A stretch of DNA of 42,680 nucleotides from Ignavibacteriota bacterium. Lineage in GTDB: Bacteria > Bacteroidota > Ignavibacteria > Tepidaquicellales > Tepidaquicellaceae. The DNA lies in contig PMIW01000235.1 of the NCBI GenBank assembly GCA_003158365.1, positions 8,173 to 50,852 on the forward strand, given 5' to 3'. The position numbers and the translations under genes were made by a program. Positions 16,501 to 26,700 of this stretch are shown here, piece by piece (position 1 is the first letter of the stretch; each line of letters begins with the position of its first letter). Below the pieces are notes generated by a model, which saw nothing but the letters and a program-made list of their open reading frames with translations, did no database searches and had not been told where the DNA came from.

Positions 16501-18018
16501 GTGAATATGAGAAAATATGTATATATATTTTTTTTTCTTGCCGCATTATGCGCTTTCTTACTGCCGTTTCAGTTCCTGCTTAACTTTGCCCATGATGACT
16601 CATTTTTTTATATAAAGACTGCAGGTAATTTTGCAAAAGGCCTGGGCTCTACATTCGACGGGATAAATCTCACGGACGGTTATCATCCGTTGTATTTTAT
16701 TTCACTGGTTCTGCTTTTCTTTATTCCCGAATTTCTGTTCAGAACGTCACCTGAATTTTTATACAGGCTTGTAGTATTGTATCATCTTATACTGATATTC
16801 GGGATTCAGTATTTTGTTTTCAGGTCTCTGAAAAATATATTTAAAAAAGAAACAAATAATATTTATGTTTTAATTTTACCTGTTCTTTTTTCGTCGTTTA
16901 TTTTTATAAGGGATTTCGGTCTGGAAAGCCATCTTGCCTGTCTTCTCGTGTCCGTATTTATATCTGTTAAATCAAAAGAATTAAATACCGGTGAGAATAA
17001 TATTTATTTGAAATCAATAATATTAATTTTATTATTCCTTACGCGGACTGATTATTTATACACTTTCATTCCGTTTGTACTTATTGCTGACTATTATACA
17101 AGTCCCGGTAAGAAGAAATATATTTTATTCTCACTTTCGTTTTTATTTGTAACTGCAGTTTTATATTATTTGGGTAATTATCTTTTTTTTGGACACATAG
17201 ATACTGTATCCGGAAGAATACTGAATAATTTCCCCGATATAATATTTTTAAGCAACATTAATACTTTGCTTACAGACCCCGCTAAATTTTACAACCAGTT
17301 TGCAAAAATAGTAATTGTTTTTGCCGCATTTATTTTTTTTGCTGTGTATTATTTTAGATTTAAGGGTAAGGAAAGCACAATATCAAAGTTTTATTTAATA
17401 ATCCTGAGTCTTGGAGCGGGAAGCATCCTATTTACACTGTTGCACCTGCTGTTCAATAATTACAGCATGCGCGAATGGTATATGACTATGCCTGTTATGC
17501 TTGCAATAATAATGTTATTTTTGGCAATCCGAAAGAATAAATTTGTTTTGAATATTTCACTGATTTTATCATTAATTCTTCTGATTTATGTGTTCTACGG
17601 TTCGAGGATTAAAAATTATAAATATGTTTCCAGTTATGAATATGCTAAAACATTGAATTATCTTGTAAACATAAATGAAAGTATTTACCAGGTTGACTAT
17701 TGCGGCGTGGCGGGATTTTTTTCGGAAAGAAATGTAATAGACGGTGACGGACTGATAAACAGTTTTGAATATCTGGATTGTTTAAAGTCAGGAAGAATAG
17801 ATTCCTACCTGGCAAAGTATAATGTGAAATATTATTCTACTTATTCGACCAATAATTTATTGAAAGACTCGGTTTATACGGATAATAATTTTTCCGATAA
17901 GATAAACGGAAAGGAATTCATTTTTCCGAAATCTTCGCTTGTAACCGAGCAGCCGTTTAACTGGAATCACATTGCGTTTGATTTGACCGGAAAATGGTAT
18001 TTGTTCAAATTAAAATAA
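16501..18018 (+). CDS. Polytopic membrane protein, probable GT-C glycosyltransferase
   Basis: A 505-residue (or 503 from the ATG at 16507) membrane protein with about ten hydrophobic segments. After the first segment it has 'AHDDSFFYIKTAGNFAKGLG', a double aspartate in the first periplasmic loop, and 'LTDGYHPLYFISL'. Both are characteristic of bacterial GT-C mannosyl- or arabinosyltransferase-like proteins. A second conserved-looking block is 'FLTRTDYLYTFIPFVL'. The C-terminal ~130 residues are soluble and presumably periplasmic. It would decorate the glycan after flipping, using a polyprenyl-phosphate sugar donor. GTG at 16501 lies one base after the previous stop; the in-frame ATG six bases later is equally plausible. 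Sugar and acceptor are unknown. Confidence 0.76.
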   Translation: MNMRKYVYIFFFLAALCAFLLPFQFLLNFAHDDSFFYIKTAGNFAKGLGSTFDGINLTDGYHPLYFISLVLLFFIPEFLFRTSPEFLYRLVVLYHLILIFGIQYFVFRSLKNIFKKETNNIYVLILPVLFSSFIFIRDFGLESHLACLLVSVFISVKSKELNTGENNIYLKSIILILLFLTRTDYLYTFIPFVLIADYYTSPGKKKYILFSLSFLFVTAVLYYLGNYLFFGHIDTVSGRILNNFPDIIFLSNINTLLTDPAKFYNQFAKIVIVFAAFIFFAVYYFRFKGKESTISKFYLIILSLGAGSILFTLLHLLFNNYSMREWYMTMPVMLAIIMLFLAIRKNKFVLNISLILSLILLIYVFYGSRIKNYKYVSSYEYAKTLNYLVNINESIYQVDYCGVAGFFSERNVIDGDGLINSFEYLDCLKSGRIDSYLAKYNVKYYSTYSTNNLLKDSVYTDNNFSDKINGKEFIFPKSSLVTEQPFNWNHIAFDLTGKWYLFKLK

Positions 18019-18036
18019 CACACATTAATTTATTTG

Positions 18037-18780
18037 ATGGAAACCGTAAATATACTTGATGTAAATATACTTAATACATCCTACGACGAGATTTCAACTC
18101 TGGTCGAAACCAAAGTAAATAAAAGGGAGAAATTTTCATTTCATAATGTCAACGCAAGTATTTTGCTGGAGTATTGTAAAAATGATGCTTTTAAGAAAAA
18201 TCTAAAATCATTTTCTGCATTACTTGGTGATGGAATAGGAATTTACTGGGCATCAAGGATATTATACGGCAAAAACGGATTAAAGAAAAGAATTACTGGC
18301 ACGGATTTATACTATTATATCTTAACTCTGGCAGATAAAGACAAATTGAACTGTTTTTTCTTCGGTGGAAGCAGTGATGCGGTAAAGATATTACCCGAAA
18401 CTCTTCAAAAAAAATTCCCAAACTTACGTATTTCAGGAATATTACCCCGTGAAACTGAATTCAGCGCTGAAACCCTCGAAACAATAAAAAATTCTAATTC
18501 CGATATTTTATTTATAGGGCTTGGAACACCTCTTCAGGAAGAATGGATTGCCTCACACTTTGACTCGGTTGATATTCCCGTTCAAATTGCAATTGGGAGC
18601 GGTATTGAGTTTATTTCAGGTGTAAAAAAAAGGGCGCCTGAATTTTTCCGAAATTACGGGCTGGAATGGCTTTACAGGGTGTACCTTGAACCTGAAAGAC
18701 TATGGAAAAGATACGTTTTTGGTATTCCTATTTTTATGTTTAAAATCATTGTATTAAAAGTTAAATTACTTCTTAAATAG
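18037..18780 (+). CDS. WecG/TagA/CpsF-family glycosyltransferase (GT26)
   Basis: A 247-residue GT26 enzyme. Recognisable motifs are 'HNVNASILLEYCKNDAFK', 'LLGDGIGIYWASR' with D65 in the position of the proposed catalytic base, 'RITGTDLYYYI', 'FFFGGSSDA', 'FIGLGTPLQEEWI' (G163 to W170 at its core) and 'GIEFISGVKKRAPEFFRNYGLEW'. The Arg-rich C-terminal appendage 'YRVYLEPERLWKRY' docks such enzymes to the membrane. Family members add N-acetylmannosamine or its uronate to undecaprenyl-PP-GlcNAc, usually as the second sugar of a surface glycan. A TTG codon directly precedes the ATG at 18037; the ATG is preferred. It is the last glycan gene, and the first PorU-like gene starts only 14 bases downstream. 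Confidence 0.93.
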   Translation: METVNILDVNILNTSYDEISTLVETKVNKREKFSFHNVNASILLEYCKNDAFKKNLKSFSALLGDGIGIYWASRILYGKNGLKKRITGTDLYYYILTLADKDKLNCFFFGGSSDAVKILPETLQKKFPNLRISGILPRETEFSAETLETIKNSNSDILFIGLGTPLQEEWIASHFDSVDIPVQIAIGSGIEFISGVKKRAPEFFRNYGLEWLYRVYLEPERLWKRYVFGIPIFMFKIIVLKVKLLLK

Positions 18781-18794
18781 TTCAAAAAATAATA

Positions 18795-21700
18795 ATGAAA
18801 AAGTTAATACTCGTTTTCATTTTTTTGGGATTTAACTTTTCCCTTGCACAAAATTACAACTGGATAACTCCCAATAAAGACTATCTTAAATTGTATGTAA
18901 TACAGGACGGTATTTACAGAATAAATAAAATCGATTTTGTAAATGCAGGCGTGAATCCCGCAAGTATTGACCCCCGCACAGTCAAAGTCTTTTCCAAAGG
19001 AAATCAAATTCCCGTTTTCTTCTATGGTGAAAGCGACGGCGTATTTAACGATACAGATTATTTCGATTTCTACGGACAGAGAAATTACGGCGGTTTGACA
19101 AATACTTATAAGGAGCAATCGGGCGCATCGGTTGTAGATTATGTTACGGATGAGTATTATAATATGTATTCCGATACAGGTGTTTACTGGGTAGGGTGGG
19201 ATGGTGCTCAGGGGCTCAGATATTCAGATTATACTTTTTCATCTAACGTTAATTTTCCCCAGAACTATTTTACACAAAACCTGCATTTTGAAAAAGATTC
19301 CATTTATTCGATGGGGATTACAGTAGATGCAGGGTCGGATTTCAGGTATTTCAATACGGAAAAAGTTACTCAGGAAGGTTGGTACTGGAGACAATTTGAA
19401 TCGTTTAACTATGTCTCGGACACTTTCAGTTTGCCTAATTTATCCGCAGTTCCGCAAACTTGCTCTATAAAGCTATTTGCTTATCCGAATTCATATCAGA
19501 GCAGCGGGCATTGCCTTATAATAAAAATTAATTCTACCAGATTAGATACAATCATCAGAACCGATTATAATAAATTCGATACGACAATTAACTTCCCGGG
19601 TTCATTGCTGTCTTCGACTTCTGTTAACAGAATTACAATTTCTTATACAACAAGAGATTTAAATAGCGGATATCTTTATTTTGATTACTACGCTTTAAAT
19701 TACCCGAATACATTTACATTTGTAAATAACCTGTTAAGTTTTAAAACAGGCATCGCCGACAGTACATCTAAAAAATTCAGAATTAACGGATTCGTAAATA
19801 ATGAAATAAATATCTATGATACAAAAAATAATCTGAGGATAGTTAATTATGTTACTTCAGCCGATACACTTGCTTTTACCGGCAAGGGGAATGGAAATTA
19901 CGAGTTAGTTAATAAATACAATACAACCAAACCATACAGGATAAAAAGAAAGCAGGTACCGAACCTTGCATCGGGTGCGAATGGGGCCGATTATCTTATA
20001 GTATATAATAAGCTGTTTGAATCATCCGCCGAGCAGTTAAGAGCTTACAGAAATTCACATGATAATTTCAGAAGTGTAAAAGCAGAAATCGAGGATGTCT
20101 ATGATATATTTAATTACGGGATGGAAGACCCTGTCGCAGTCAGGAATTTTGTGAGATATGCAAACGCAAACTGGCAGTCGCCTGCATTAAAATATCTCTG
20201 CCTGTTCGGAAGGGGTTCCGTAGATCCAAAGCAGATATTCGGTAATTCTGTTTACTATCAGAATTATGTTCCCGTTTACGGTAATCCCGCATCGGACGGA
20301 TATTTTGCAACTTTGAATCCGGGTACTTTTGTTTACTGTCCGCAGATTTCAGTCGGCAGAATTCCCGCTTACACATCTCAGGAAGCGCAGGATATTGTTA
20401 ATAAAATAATCGGTTACGAAAGCAATCCGCTGGATGTGTGGATAAAAAAAACAACATTGATTACAGGCGGATTTACATTTTCCGACCAGGTTCAGTTTAT
20501 TACGGCATCGAATAATCTTATAAATTCATATATTGCAGTTCCTCCGCCTGTCAGTTTTCCGCAAAGGATATACCGAACGGATACTTCGGGACAGGTTTCT
20601 TATAACTTCGAAGATTCAATAAAAAATACAATTAACAGGGGAACGCTGATTCTCAACTATATCGGTCACGCCGCCACATCAACCTGGGATAACGGTATAA
20701 GAGACCTGAATATTTTAAGCAACGGAAATAAAAATCCGTTAATATTCAGCATGACCTGTTTTACGGGCAAGAATGCATCGACTGATCCTGTTGACGGCAG
20801 GGGATTCGGTGAAAAGTTTTTGTATCTTCCCGGTAAAGGTGCAATAGGATTTATCGGAACAACAGGCTGGAGCTTCTTTCCCGGCGGCGGAAATACTTTA
20901 AACAGTTTTCTTTTTAAAAGTTTCGGAGCCGATAGTTTAAGGCGTATTGGCGATATACTGAAATCTGCCGAGACATATATGAAACTTCTCGATACGACTT
21001 CCTTTGTTAATAAAAACACTATAAACAGTTATAATCTTCTCGGTGACCCCGCATCGAAATTGAATATGCCCCCATATCCCGAATTTGATATTCAAATGAC
21101 CGATTATCAGCTGCTGCCGATATTTCCGTCTCTGCGCGAACCAATTACGCTTAAGCTCTTCCCGAAGAATCTCGGCACGAGAGCGGATTCCTGTAAAATC
21201 AGGTTCCAGCTTTTAAAAAATAATATCAGCAACAGGATAACGGATACGGTTGTAAGAAATTTTGATTTTGTAGATTCAATTAATTATAATTTTAGAATTG
21301 ATTCTGCGGGAATATATGTTATGAAAGTAATTCTCGATGTGGATAACTGGTATACAAGAGAGATTGAACAGAATAATACTATCTTTGTTCCGATACCCCT
21401 TAAAAACGTGGCATTTATTCCACTTAAGCCGGTCGATAATTCCGTCATACAGGGTGATTCGGTAACATTTGTTGGAATAAATCCGAACATAGACCCGAAG
21501 AAATATAATTTGAAAGTTTATGTTCAGTTCGATACGAGTATTTATTTCAATTCACCGTTGAACCGTATATTCTATAAAACCTGCGACTCGGGAGTGATTA
21601 CAAAATTCAAAGTTATACTGCCTGTTCTTGATACAAACAGGGTGTATTTCTGGAGAACAAATTCTGTAATAAATAATACCGATACGTCGGGTTGGACAAC

Positions 21701-23651
21701 TGCAAGCAGATTTCTTTATTTACCTTCTTTTATTTTTAGTGATAAAAGACCGCTGAAAAGTATTTCCGATTCTTCGGTTACGATTTATAAAAAATATGCT
21801 TCCCAATACAGTGTAACTGATTTGGGAAATACAATTACTGCACCCGACGGAATTAAATTAAGAAATTTTACAGGCGACCTGTTTGCTCAGTCCTGGGGAG
21901 GTGACCCGTGGGATGCTTCATTTTTCAGGGTAAACGGAAATGAAATATTTTTACTTGACCCGGTACTTCACTGGGGAGGGCTAAATATTATTAAGGTACG
22001 GAAGAATAACGGTGCCTATGTGGAATATAAACATTTTAAATTTACCGACCCTATTTCATCGGATTCAGTTATAAATTATTTAAATACTTTTAACAGCAAT
22101 TATATTCTTATGGTTGTTAAAAATGTGCAGAACGGTGTTACGGATTCAATTCGTCCGGCTCTGGTAAACAGGTTTCATGATTTTGGAAGTACAAAAATTG
22201 ATTCTGTGCATCTTATTTCTTATGACAGATGGAGTTTTATAAGTTATCCGACAAATACAGGAAACACTGTTGCTGAAAGTTTTCTTGCAAGCGGTACTCC
22301 AGATGCCCCGGCAATTTCCGCTATGGCGCCGCAGTTCCAATATGACAGCGGATATGTATTCCATAATTTTGGACCTGCATCGTTTTACAGGAATTTCTCA
22401 TGGAACCAGTTCCTGTTTCCATTCAGTTCACTCAGGTTCGATGTTTACGGAATTAACAGAGATAATCAGAACATATTGTTGTATTCCAATATAACATCAA
22501 ATAATAATTTCAGTCTTGATTCGCTGAAATCTTATATTTACCCGAATCTTCTGCTTAAAACGAAATTTAATATCGATTCAATAAACGGAACAACATCACC
22601 TGTATTACAGTCTCTAAAATTTAACTACGTACCGCCTGCGGAGCTTATTTCGGATAATTATTCATTTGTGAAAAGCGATACTGTCGTTCAGGAAGGCGAT
22701 TCCGTGCGGGTCAGCGTGAAATATTATAACGTGGGTTTTATTGGTGCTACTGCTTCCATAAATACATGGTCGGTCAGTTCTCCTACGGGTGTAAAGGTAT
22801 TAAGAACCGATACGGTAAATTTATATATGCCGGTTGACAGTTCGCTTCGTTCAGGTATTTTAATTAACACTTCGAGACTGAGAAATATTCAAAAGCCAAG
22901 AGACACCGTTTATATATTTTTTGAAACGAAACTGAAAAGCACAGAGAACGAATTTTATACTTATAACAACACCGCCATTACATCCGTTGTCGTTACGAGT
23001 GATTCGATAAATCCCTCGCTGGATGTGACTTATGACGGATTGAAAGTCCTTACGGGTGATTTTATCCAGTCTAAACCTGTAATAGTAGCAAAATTTCTCG
23101 ACGACAGCAAAATGCAGATAAGGGATACTTCCAATATCAGGGTTTATCTCGATACTCACTATGTGCCTTATTATTTAGGCGGGTTAAAAAATCCTGAAAT
23201 AGAAATAATATTCCCTGCAAATAAATTTCTTCAGGCGACAGTAGTTTATAAACCCACACTTTCAGATGGCGTGCACGATTTTATGTATGTTGCATACGAT
23301 TTATCTAATAATTATGCCGATACAATAAGATATTTCTTATCGGTGAACCCGGATTTGAAAATATATGATTTGAATACTTATCCTAACCCGATGAAAAACC
23401 AGACTAACTTTATGTTTAATTTATCAGGGAGTAATATACCTAATAATTCCAGGATTAAAATATATACTGTCGCAGGCAGACTGGTAAAGACTATCAGCTT
23501 TGTACCAAATATAGGATATAACCAGATTCAGTGGGACGGAAGAGATAATGACGGTGATTATATGGCAAACGGTGTGTACTTATATAAGCTTATAATCGAA
23601 GGAAACTCCAAAAAGGAAACTTCCATTCAAAAGCTTGTTATTTTGAAATAA
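18795..23651 (+). CDS. Gingipain/PorU-like C25 cysteine peptidase with T9SS sorting domain (copy 1)
   Basis: A very large secreted protein of 1618 residues. A signal peptide (about 1-18, ending 'SLAQ') is followed by a beta-rich N-terminal region with 'DGIYRINKIDFVNAGV'. The peptidase C25 domain (about 398-755) runs from 'ADYLIVYNKLF' to 'NLLGDPASKL' and keeps the catalytic pair: H625 in 'YIGHAATSTWD' and C655 in 'FSMTCFTGKN'. About 750 residues of beta-sandwich modules follow. It ends in a FlgD-like T9SS sorting domain ('YPNPMKNQTNFMFNL' to 'QKLVILK'). PorU is the outer-membrane sortase that removes sorting domains and attaches cargo to lipopolysaccharide. This protein is larger than typical PorU, so it may be a PorU relative or a surface protease. 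It lies 14 bases after the WecG-type gene, probably in the same operon. Confidence 0.9.
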   Translation: MKKLILVFIFLGFNFSLAQNYNWITPNKDYLKLYVIQDGIYRINKIDFVNAGVNPASIDPRTVKVFSKGNQIPVFFYGESDGVFNDTDYFDFYGQRNYGGLTNTYKEQSGASVVDYVTDEYYNMYSDTGVYWVGWDGAQGLRYSDYTFSSNVNFPQNYFTQNLHFEKDSIYSMGITVDAGSDFRYFNTEKVTQEGWYWRQFESFNYVSDTFSLPNLSAVPQTCSIKLFAYPNSYQSSGHCLIIKINSTRLDTIIRTDYNKFDTTINFPGSLLSSTSVNRITISYTTRDLNSGYLYFDYYALNYPNTFTFVNNLLSFKTGIADSTSKKFRINGFVNNEINIYDTKNNLRIVNYVTSADTLAFTGKGNGNYELVNKYNTTKPYRIKRKQVPNLASGANGADYLIVYNKLFESSAEQLRAYRNSHDNFRSVKAEIEDVYDIFNYGMEDPVAVRNFVRYANANWQSPALKYLCLFGRGSVDPKQIFGNSVYYQNYVPVYGNPASDGYFATLNPGTFVYCPQISVGRIPAYTSQEAQDIVNKIIGYESNPLDVWIKKTTLITGGFTFSDQVQFITASNNLINSYIAVPPPVSFPQRIYRTDTSGQVSYNFEDSIKNTINRGTLILNYIGHAATSTWDNGIRDLNILSNGNKNPLIFSMTCFTGKNASTDPVDGRGFGEKFLYLPGKGAIGFIGTTGWSFFPGGGNTLNSFLFKSFGADSLRRIGDILKSAETYMKLLDTTSFVNKNTINSYNLLGDPASKLNMPPYPEFDIQMTDYQLLPIFPSLREPITLKLFPKNLGTRADSCKIRFQLLKNNISNRITDTVVRNFDFVDSINYNFRIDSAGIYVMKVILDVDNWYTREIEQNNTIFVPIPLKNVAFIPLKPVDNSVIQGDSVTFVGINPNIDPKKYNLKVYVQFDTSIYFNSPLNRIFYKTCDSGVITKFKVILPVLDTNRVYFWRTNSVINNTDTSGWTTASRFLYLPSFIFSDKRPLKSISDSSVTIYKKYASQYSVTDLGNTITAPDGIKLRNFTGDLFAQSWGGDPWDASFFRVNGNEIFLLDPVLHWGGLNIIKVRKNNGAYVEYKHFKFTDPISSDSVINYLNTFNSNYILMVVKNVQNGVTDSIRPALVNRFHDFGSTKIDSVHLISYDRWSFISYPTNTGNTVAESFLASGTPDAPAISAMAPQFQYDSGYVFHNFGPASFYRNFSWNQFLFPFSSLRFDVYGINRDNQNILLYSNITSNNNFSLDSLKSYIYPNLLLKTKFNIDSINGTTSPVLQSLKFNYVPPAELISDNYSFVKSDTVVQEGDSVRVSVKYYNVGFIGATASINTWSVSSPTGVKVLRTDTVNLYMPVDSSLRSGILINTSRLRNIQKPRDTVYIFFETKLKSTENEFYTYNNTAITSVVVTSDSINPSLDVTYDGLKVLTGDFIQSKPVIVAKFLDDSKMQIRDTSNIRVYLDTHYVPYYLGGLKNPEIEIIFPANKFLQATVVYKPTLSDGVHDFMYVAYDLSNNYADTIRYFLSVNPDLKIYDLNTYPNPMKNQTNFMFNLSGSNIPNNSRIKIYTVAGRLVKTISFVPNIGYNQIQWDGRDNDGDYMANGVYLYKLIIEGNSKKETSIQKLVILK

Positions 23652-23711
23652 AAGGACTTTTATACCGAAACTAGATATATGAAATTTGAGTTTTAAAGTT
23701 TATATTATAAT

Positions 23712-26700
23712 ATGAATCAAAAATTTTACTTTTTTATAATTCTTCTTATTGCTAATGTAACTTTCTCCCAGAATTACAACTGGATTACTCCCAATCAGCC
23801 GTACCTGAAAATGTATGTGGTTGATGACGGAATTTACAGAATCAATAAAATTGATTTTACTAATGCAGGCATAAACACCGCTGCAATCGACCCGAGAACC
23901 GTGAAAGTATATTACAAGGGAAACCAGATACCGATATTTTTTAACGGTGAGCAGGACGGGGTTATTGACGATACCGACTTTTTTGATTTTTACGGACAGA
24001 GAAATTACGGCGGTCTGACAAATACTTATAACAGTAATAACCAGGTAGTATATGTTACTGATGAATATAATGATTTATATTCCGACACAAGTGCATACTG
24101 GGTAGGATGGGGCGGAGCATACGGTACAAGATTTCAGAATTATAATTACACTTCCTATACTCTTTACCCGCTTGATTATTTTTACAAAAAATTACGCTAC
24201 GAAAAAGATTTAATTTATTCATACGGTGAGCAGATTAATGACCAGGACTACAGGAATTTTAACAACGAAAAATTTCAGGGTGAAGGCTGGTTCTGGATGG
24301 ATATGCTGTGGCAGAATACAATCTCGCAGACATTTACATCACCGCTGCTGTCAACTTCTCAGCCGTGTAAAGTTAAAATTTTTGCTTATCCGAAAAACCA
24401 GAGCTCGACCATTACAAATGAACATATGGTTGTGCTAAGCTTTAATAATAATCTGTTAGACACGCTTAAGGTAAATCATTTTGCAAGGTTCGATACTACA
24501 CTTTATTTTCCGTCTTCTTACCTGAATCCTTCTTCAAACAATACGGCAAAGGTTAAATATGCTCCGCCCGCAACATTTACCGAAGGTGAATTGTATTTTG
24601 ATATGTTCGAAATTTCCTATCCGAAGAGATTCGAATTTGATACTAATAAGGTAAGCTTTTCGACCGGCTCTGCCGATTCCACATCGAAGATTTTTAAAAT
24701 AAAAGGGTTTAATAACTCAAATCCAATCAGCATATATGATGTAAAGTACGGATACAGGATAACAAATTTCAATCTTTCTGCAGATACGCTTGTGTTTACA
24801 GGTAAAGGCGATGGTATATATGAAATCTTAAATAAATATATCACTAAAAAACCATTTAGGATTAAACAACGCCAGGTTCCTGCTTTAGCTTCTTCATCAA
24901 ACGGAGTTGATTACCTGGTCATCTATAATAAACTTTTCGAAACACAGGCGGAACAACTGAGAGCTTACAGAAACAGTCACGACGGTTTCAGGTCGGTAAA
25001 ATCAGAGATGGAAGATATTTATGATATATTTAATTATGGAATTGAAAATCCTGTAGCTGTCAGAAATTTTGTAAAATATGTTTATGATAACTGGACTCAG
25101 CCGAGAATATCTTATGTTTGCCTGTTTGGCAGAGGTTCTCTGGACCCGAAGAAAAATGCCGCAACATCTGTTTTCTACCAGAACTACGTTCCTGTATTCG
25201 GGAACCCGCCAACAGACGGGTATTTCGCGAATATGATTCCCGGAACTTTTTCTTATTATCATCAGCTTGGTATTGGCAGGCTTCCCGCTTTTACAATACA
25301 GGAAGCTCAGGATATGGTTAATAAAATTATTTCATATGAAAGCCAGCCGTTCGATACATGGTTTAAAAAATCCGTATTCGTTTCAGGAGGCTATAATGCA
25401 ACAGACCAGGGACAGTTCACGACACAATCGAATACATATCTTAATACGTATATTAATGTTCCTCCCTTGTCAATGGATGCTACAAAAATATTCCTGAAGG
25501 ATTCATCCGGACTGGTGACATTTAATTATTCGGATTCAATTAAAAATTCAATTAACAGGGGTGCATTGCTTGTAAGTTATATAGGGCATTCGGGAAATGG
25601 TTACTGGGATTATGCATATTCGGACCCCAATATATTAACAAACGGAAACAAACTTCCGCTTTTATTCAGCATGACCTGTTTCACGGGAAAGAATTCGGAA
25701 GCCAATGCACGGGGATTTGGAGAACAGTATTTAACCGCTCCCGGAAAAGGAGCAATAGGTTTTATCAGCACGACAGGCTGGAGTTTCTTCCCCGGCGGAG
25801 GAAATATTTTTGAACAGTTTTTCTTGACGGGTTTAAGTACGAACAATCTAAGAAGATTAGGTGATTTAATGAAATACGCTTCCACGACAATGGCACCCGA
25901 GTCGTTATATTTTGCTCAAAGAAATACCATAAACTGCTATAACCTTCTTGGTGACCCGGCATTGAAACTTTTGCTTCCGACCCATCCTGAATTTGACATT
26001 CAATTGACAGATTATATTTTATCAAACCCGTATTCTGTTGTAAGGGAAAATATTGTATTGAAAACATTTCCGAAAAATCTCGGTACTTATGCAGACTCCT
26101 GCAAAATAAGATTTCAGGTTTTGAGAAGTAACCAGAACCACAGCATAAAAGATACGATAATCCGGGGCTGGAGTTTCGTGGATACCGTTGTTTATAATTT
26201 TAAGCTGGATACAGTGGGAATTTACGGGATGAAAATAACGCTCGATGTTGATAACTGGTACCCTGCGGAATCAAAGCTGAATAACGTTATTACGTTTCCC
26301 CTTAATATAAAAAATACCGCATTTGTCCCGATTAAACCGATCGATAATATGATTATTAAAAGGGATACTGTTGAATTTGTCGGAATAAATCCTAACATTA
26401 ATACTTCGTCAAATACAGTCAGATTAATTGCACAAATAGATACATCGGTAACATTTACTTCTGCAATGACTCAGACTTATTTTAACAATAACATGACAGG
26501 GGCAGCCACAAAGTTTAAGGTCAGAATCCCTGTGCTCGATTCAAACATTGTTTATTACTGGAGGCTGAATGCAATCGTAAACAATGCCGATACACTGGGC
26601 TGGTCCGAAATCAGGAGGTTTAAATATAACACAACTCTGCCTCCGTCATTTTCTTCCAAAGGCAGTACAAAAATTAATTTGACCGATAACAGTTATGCTG

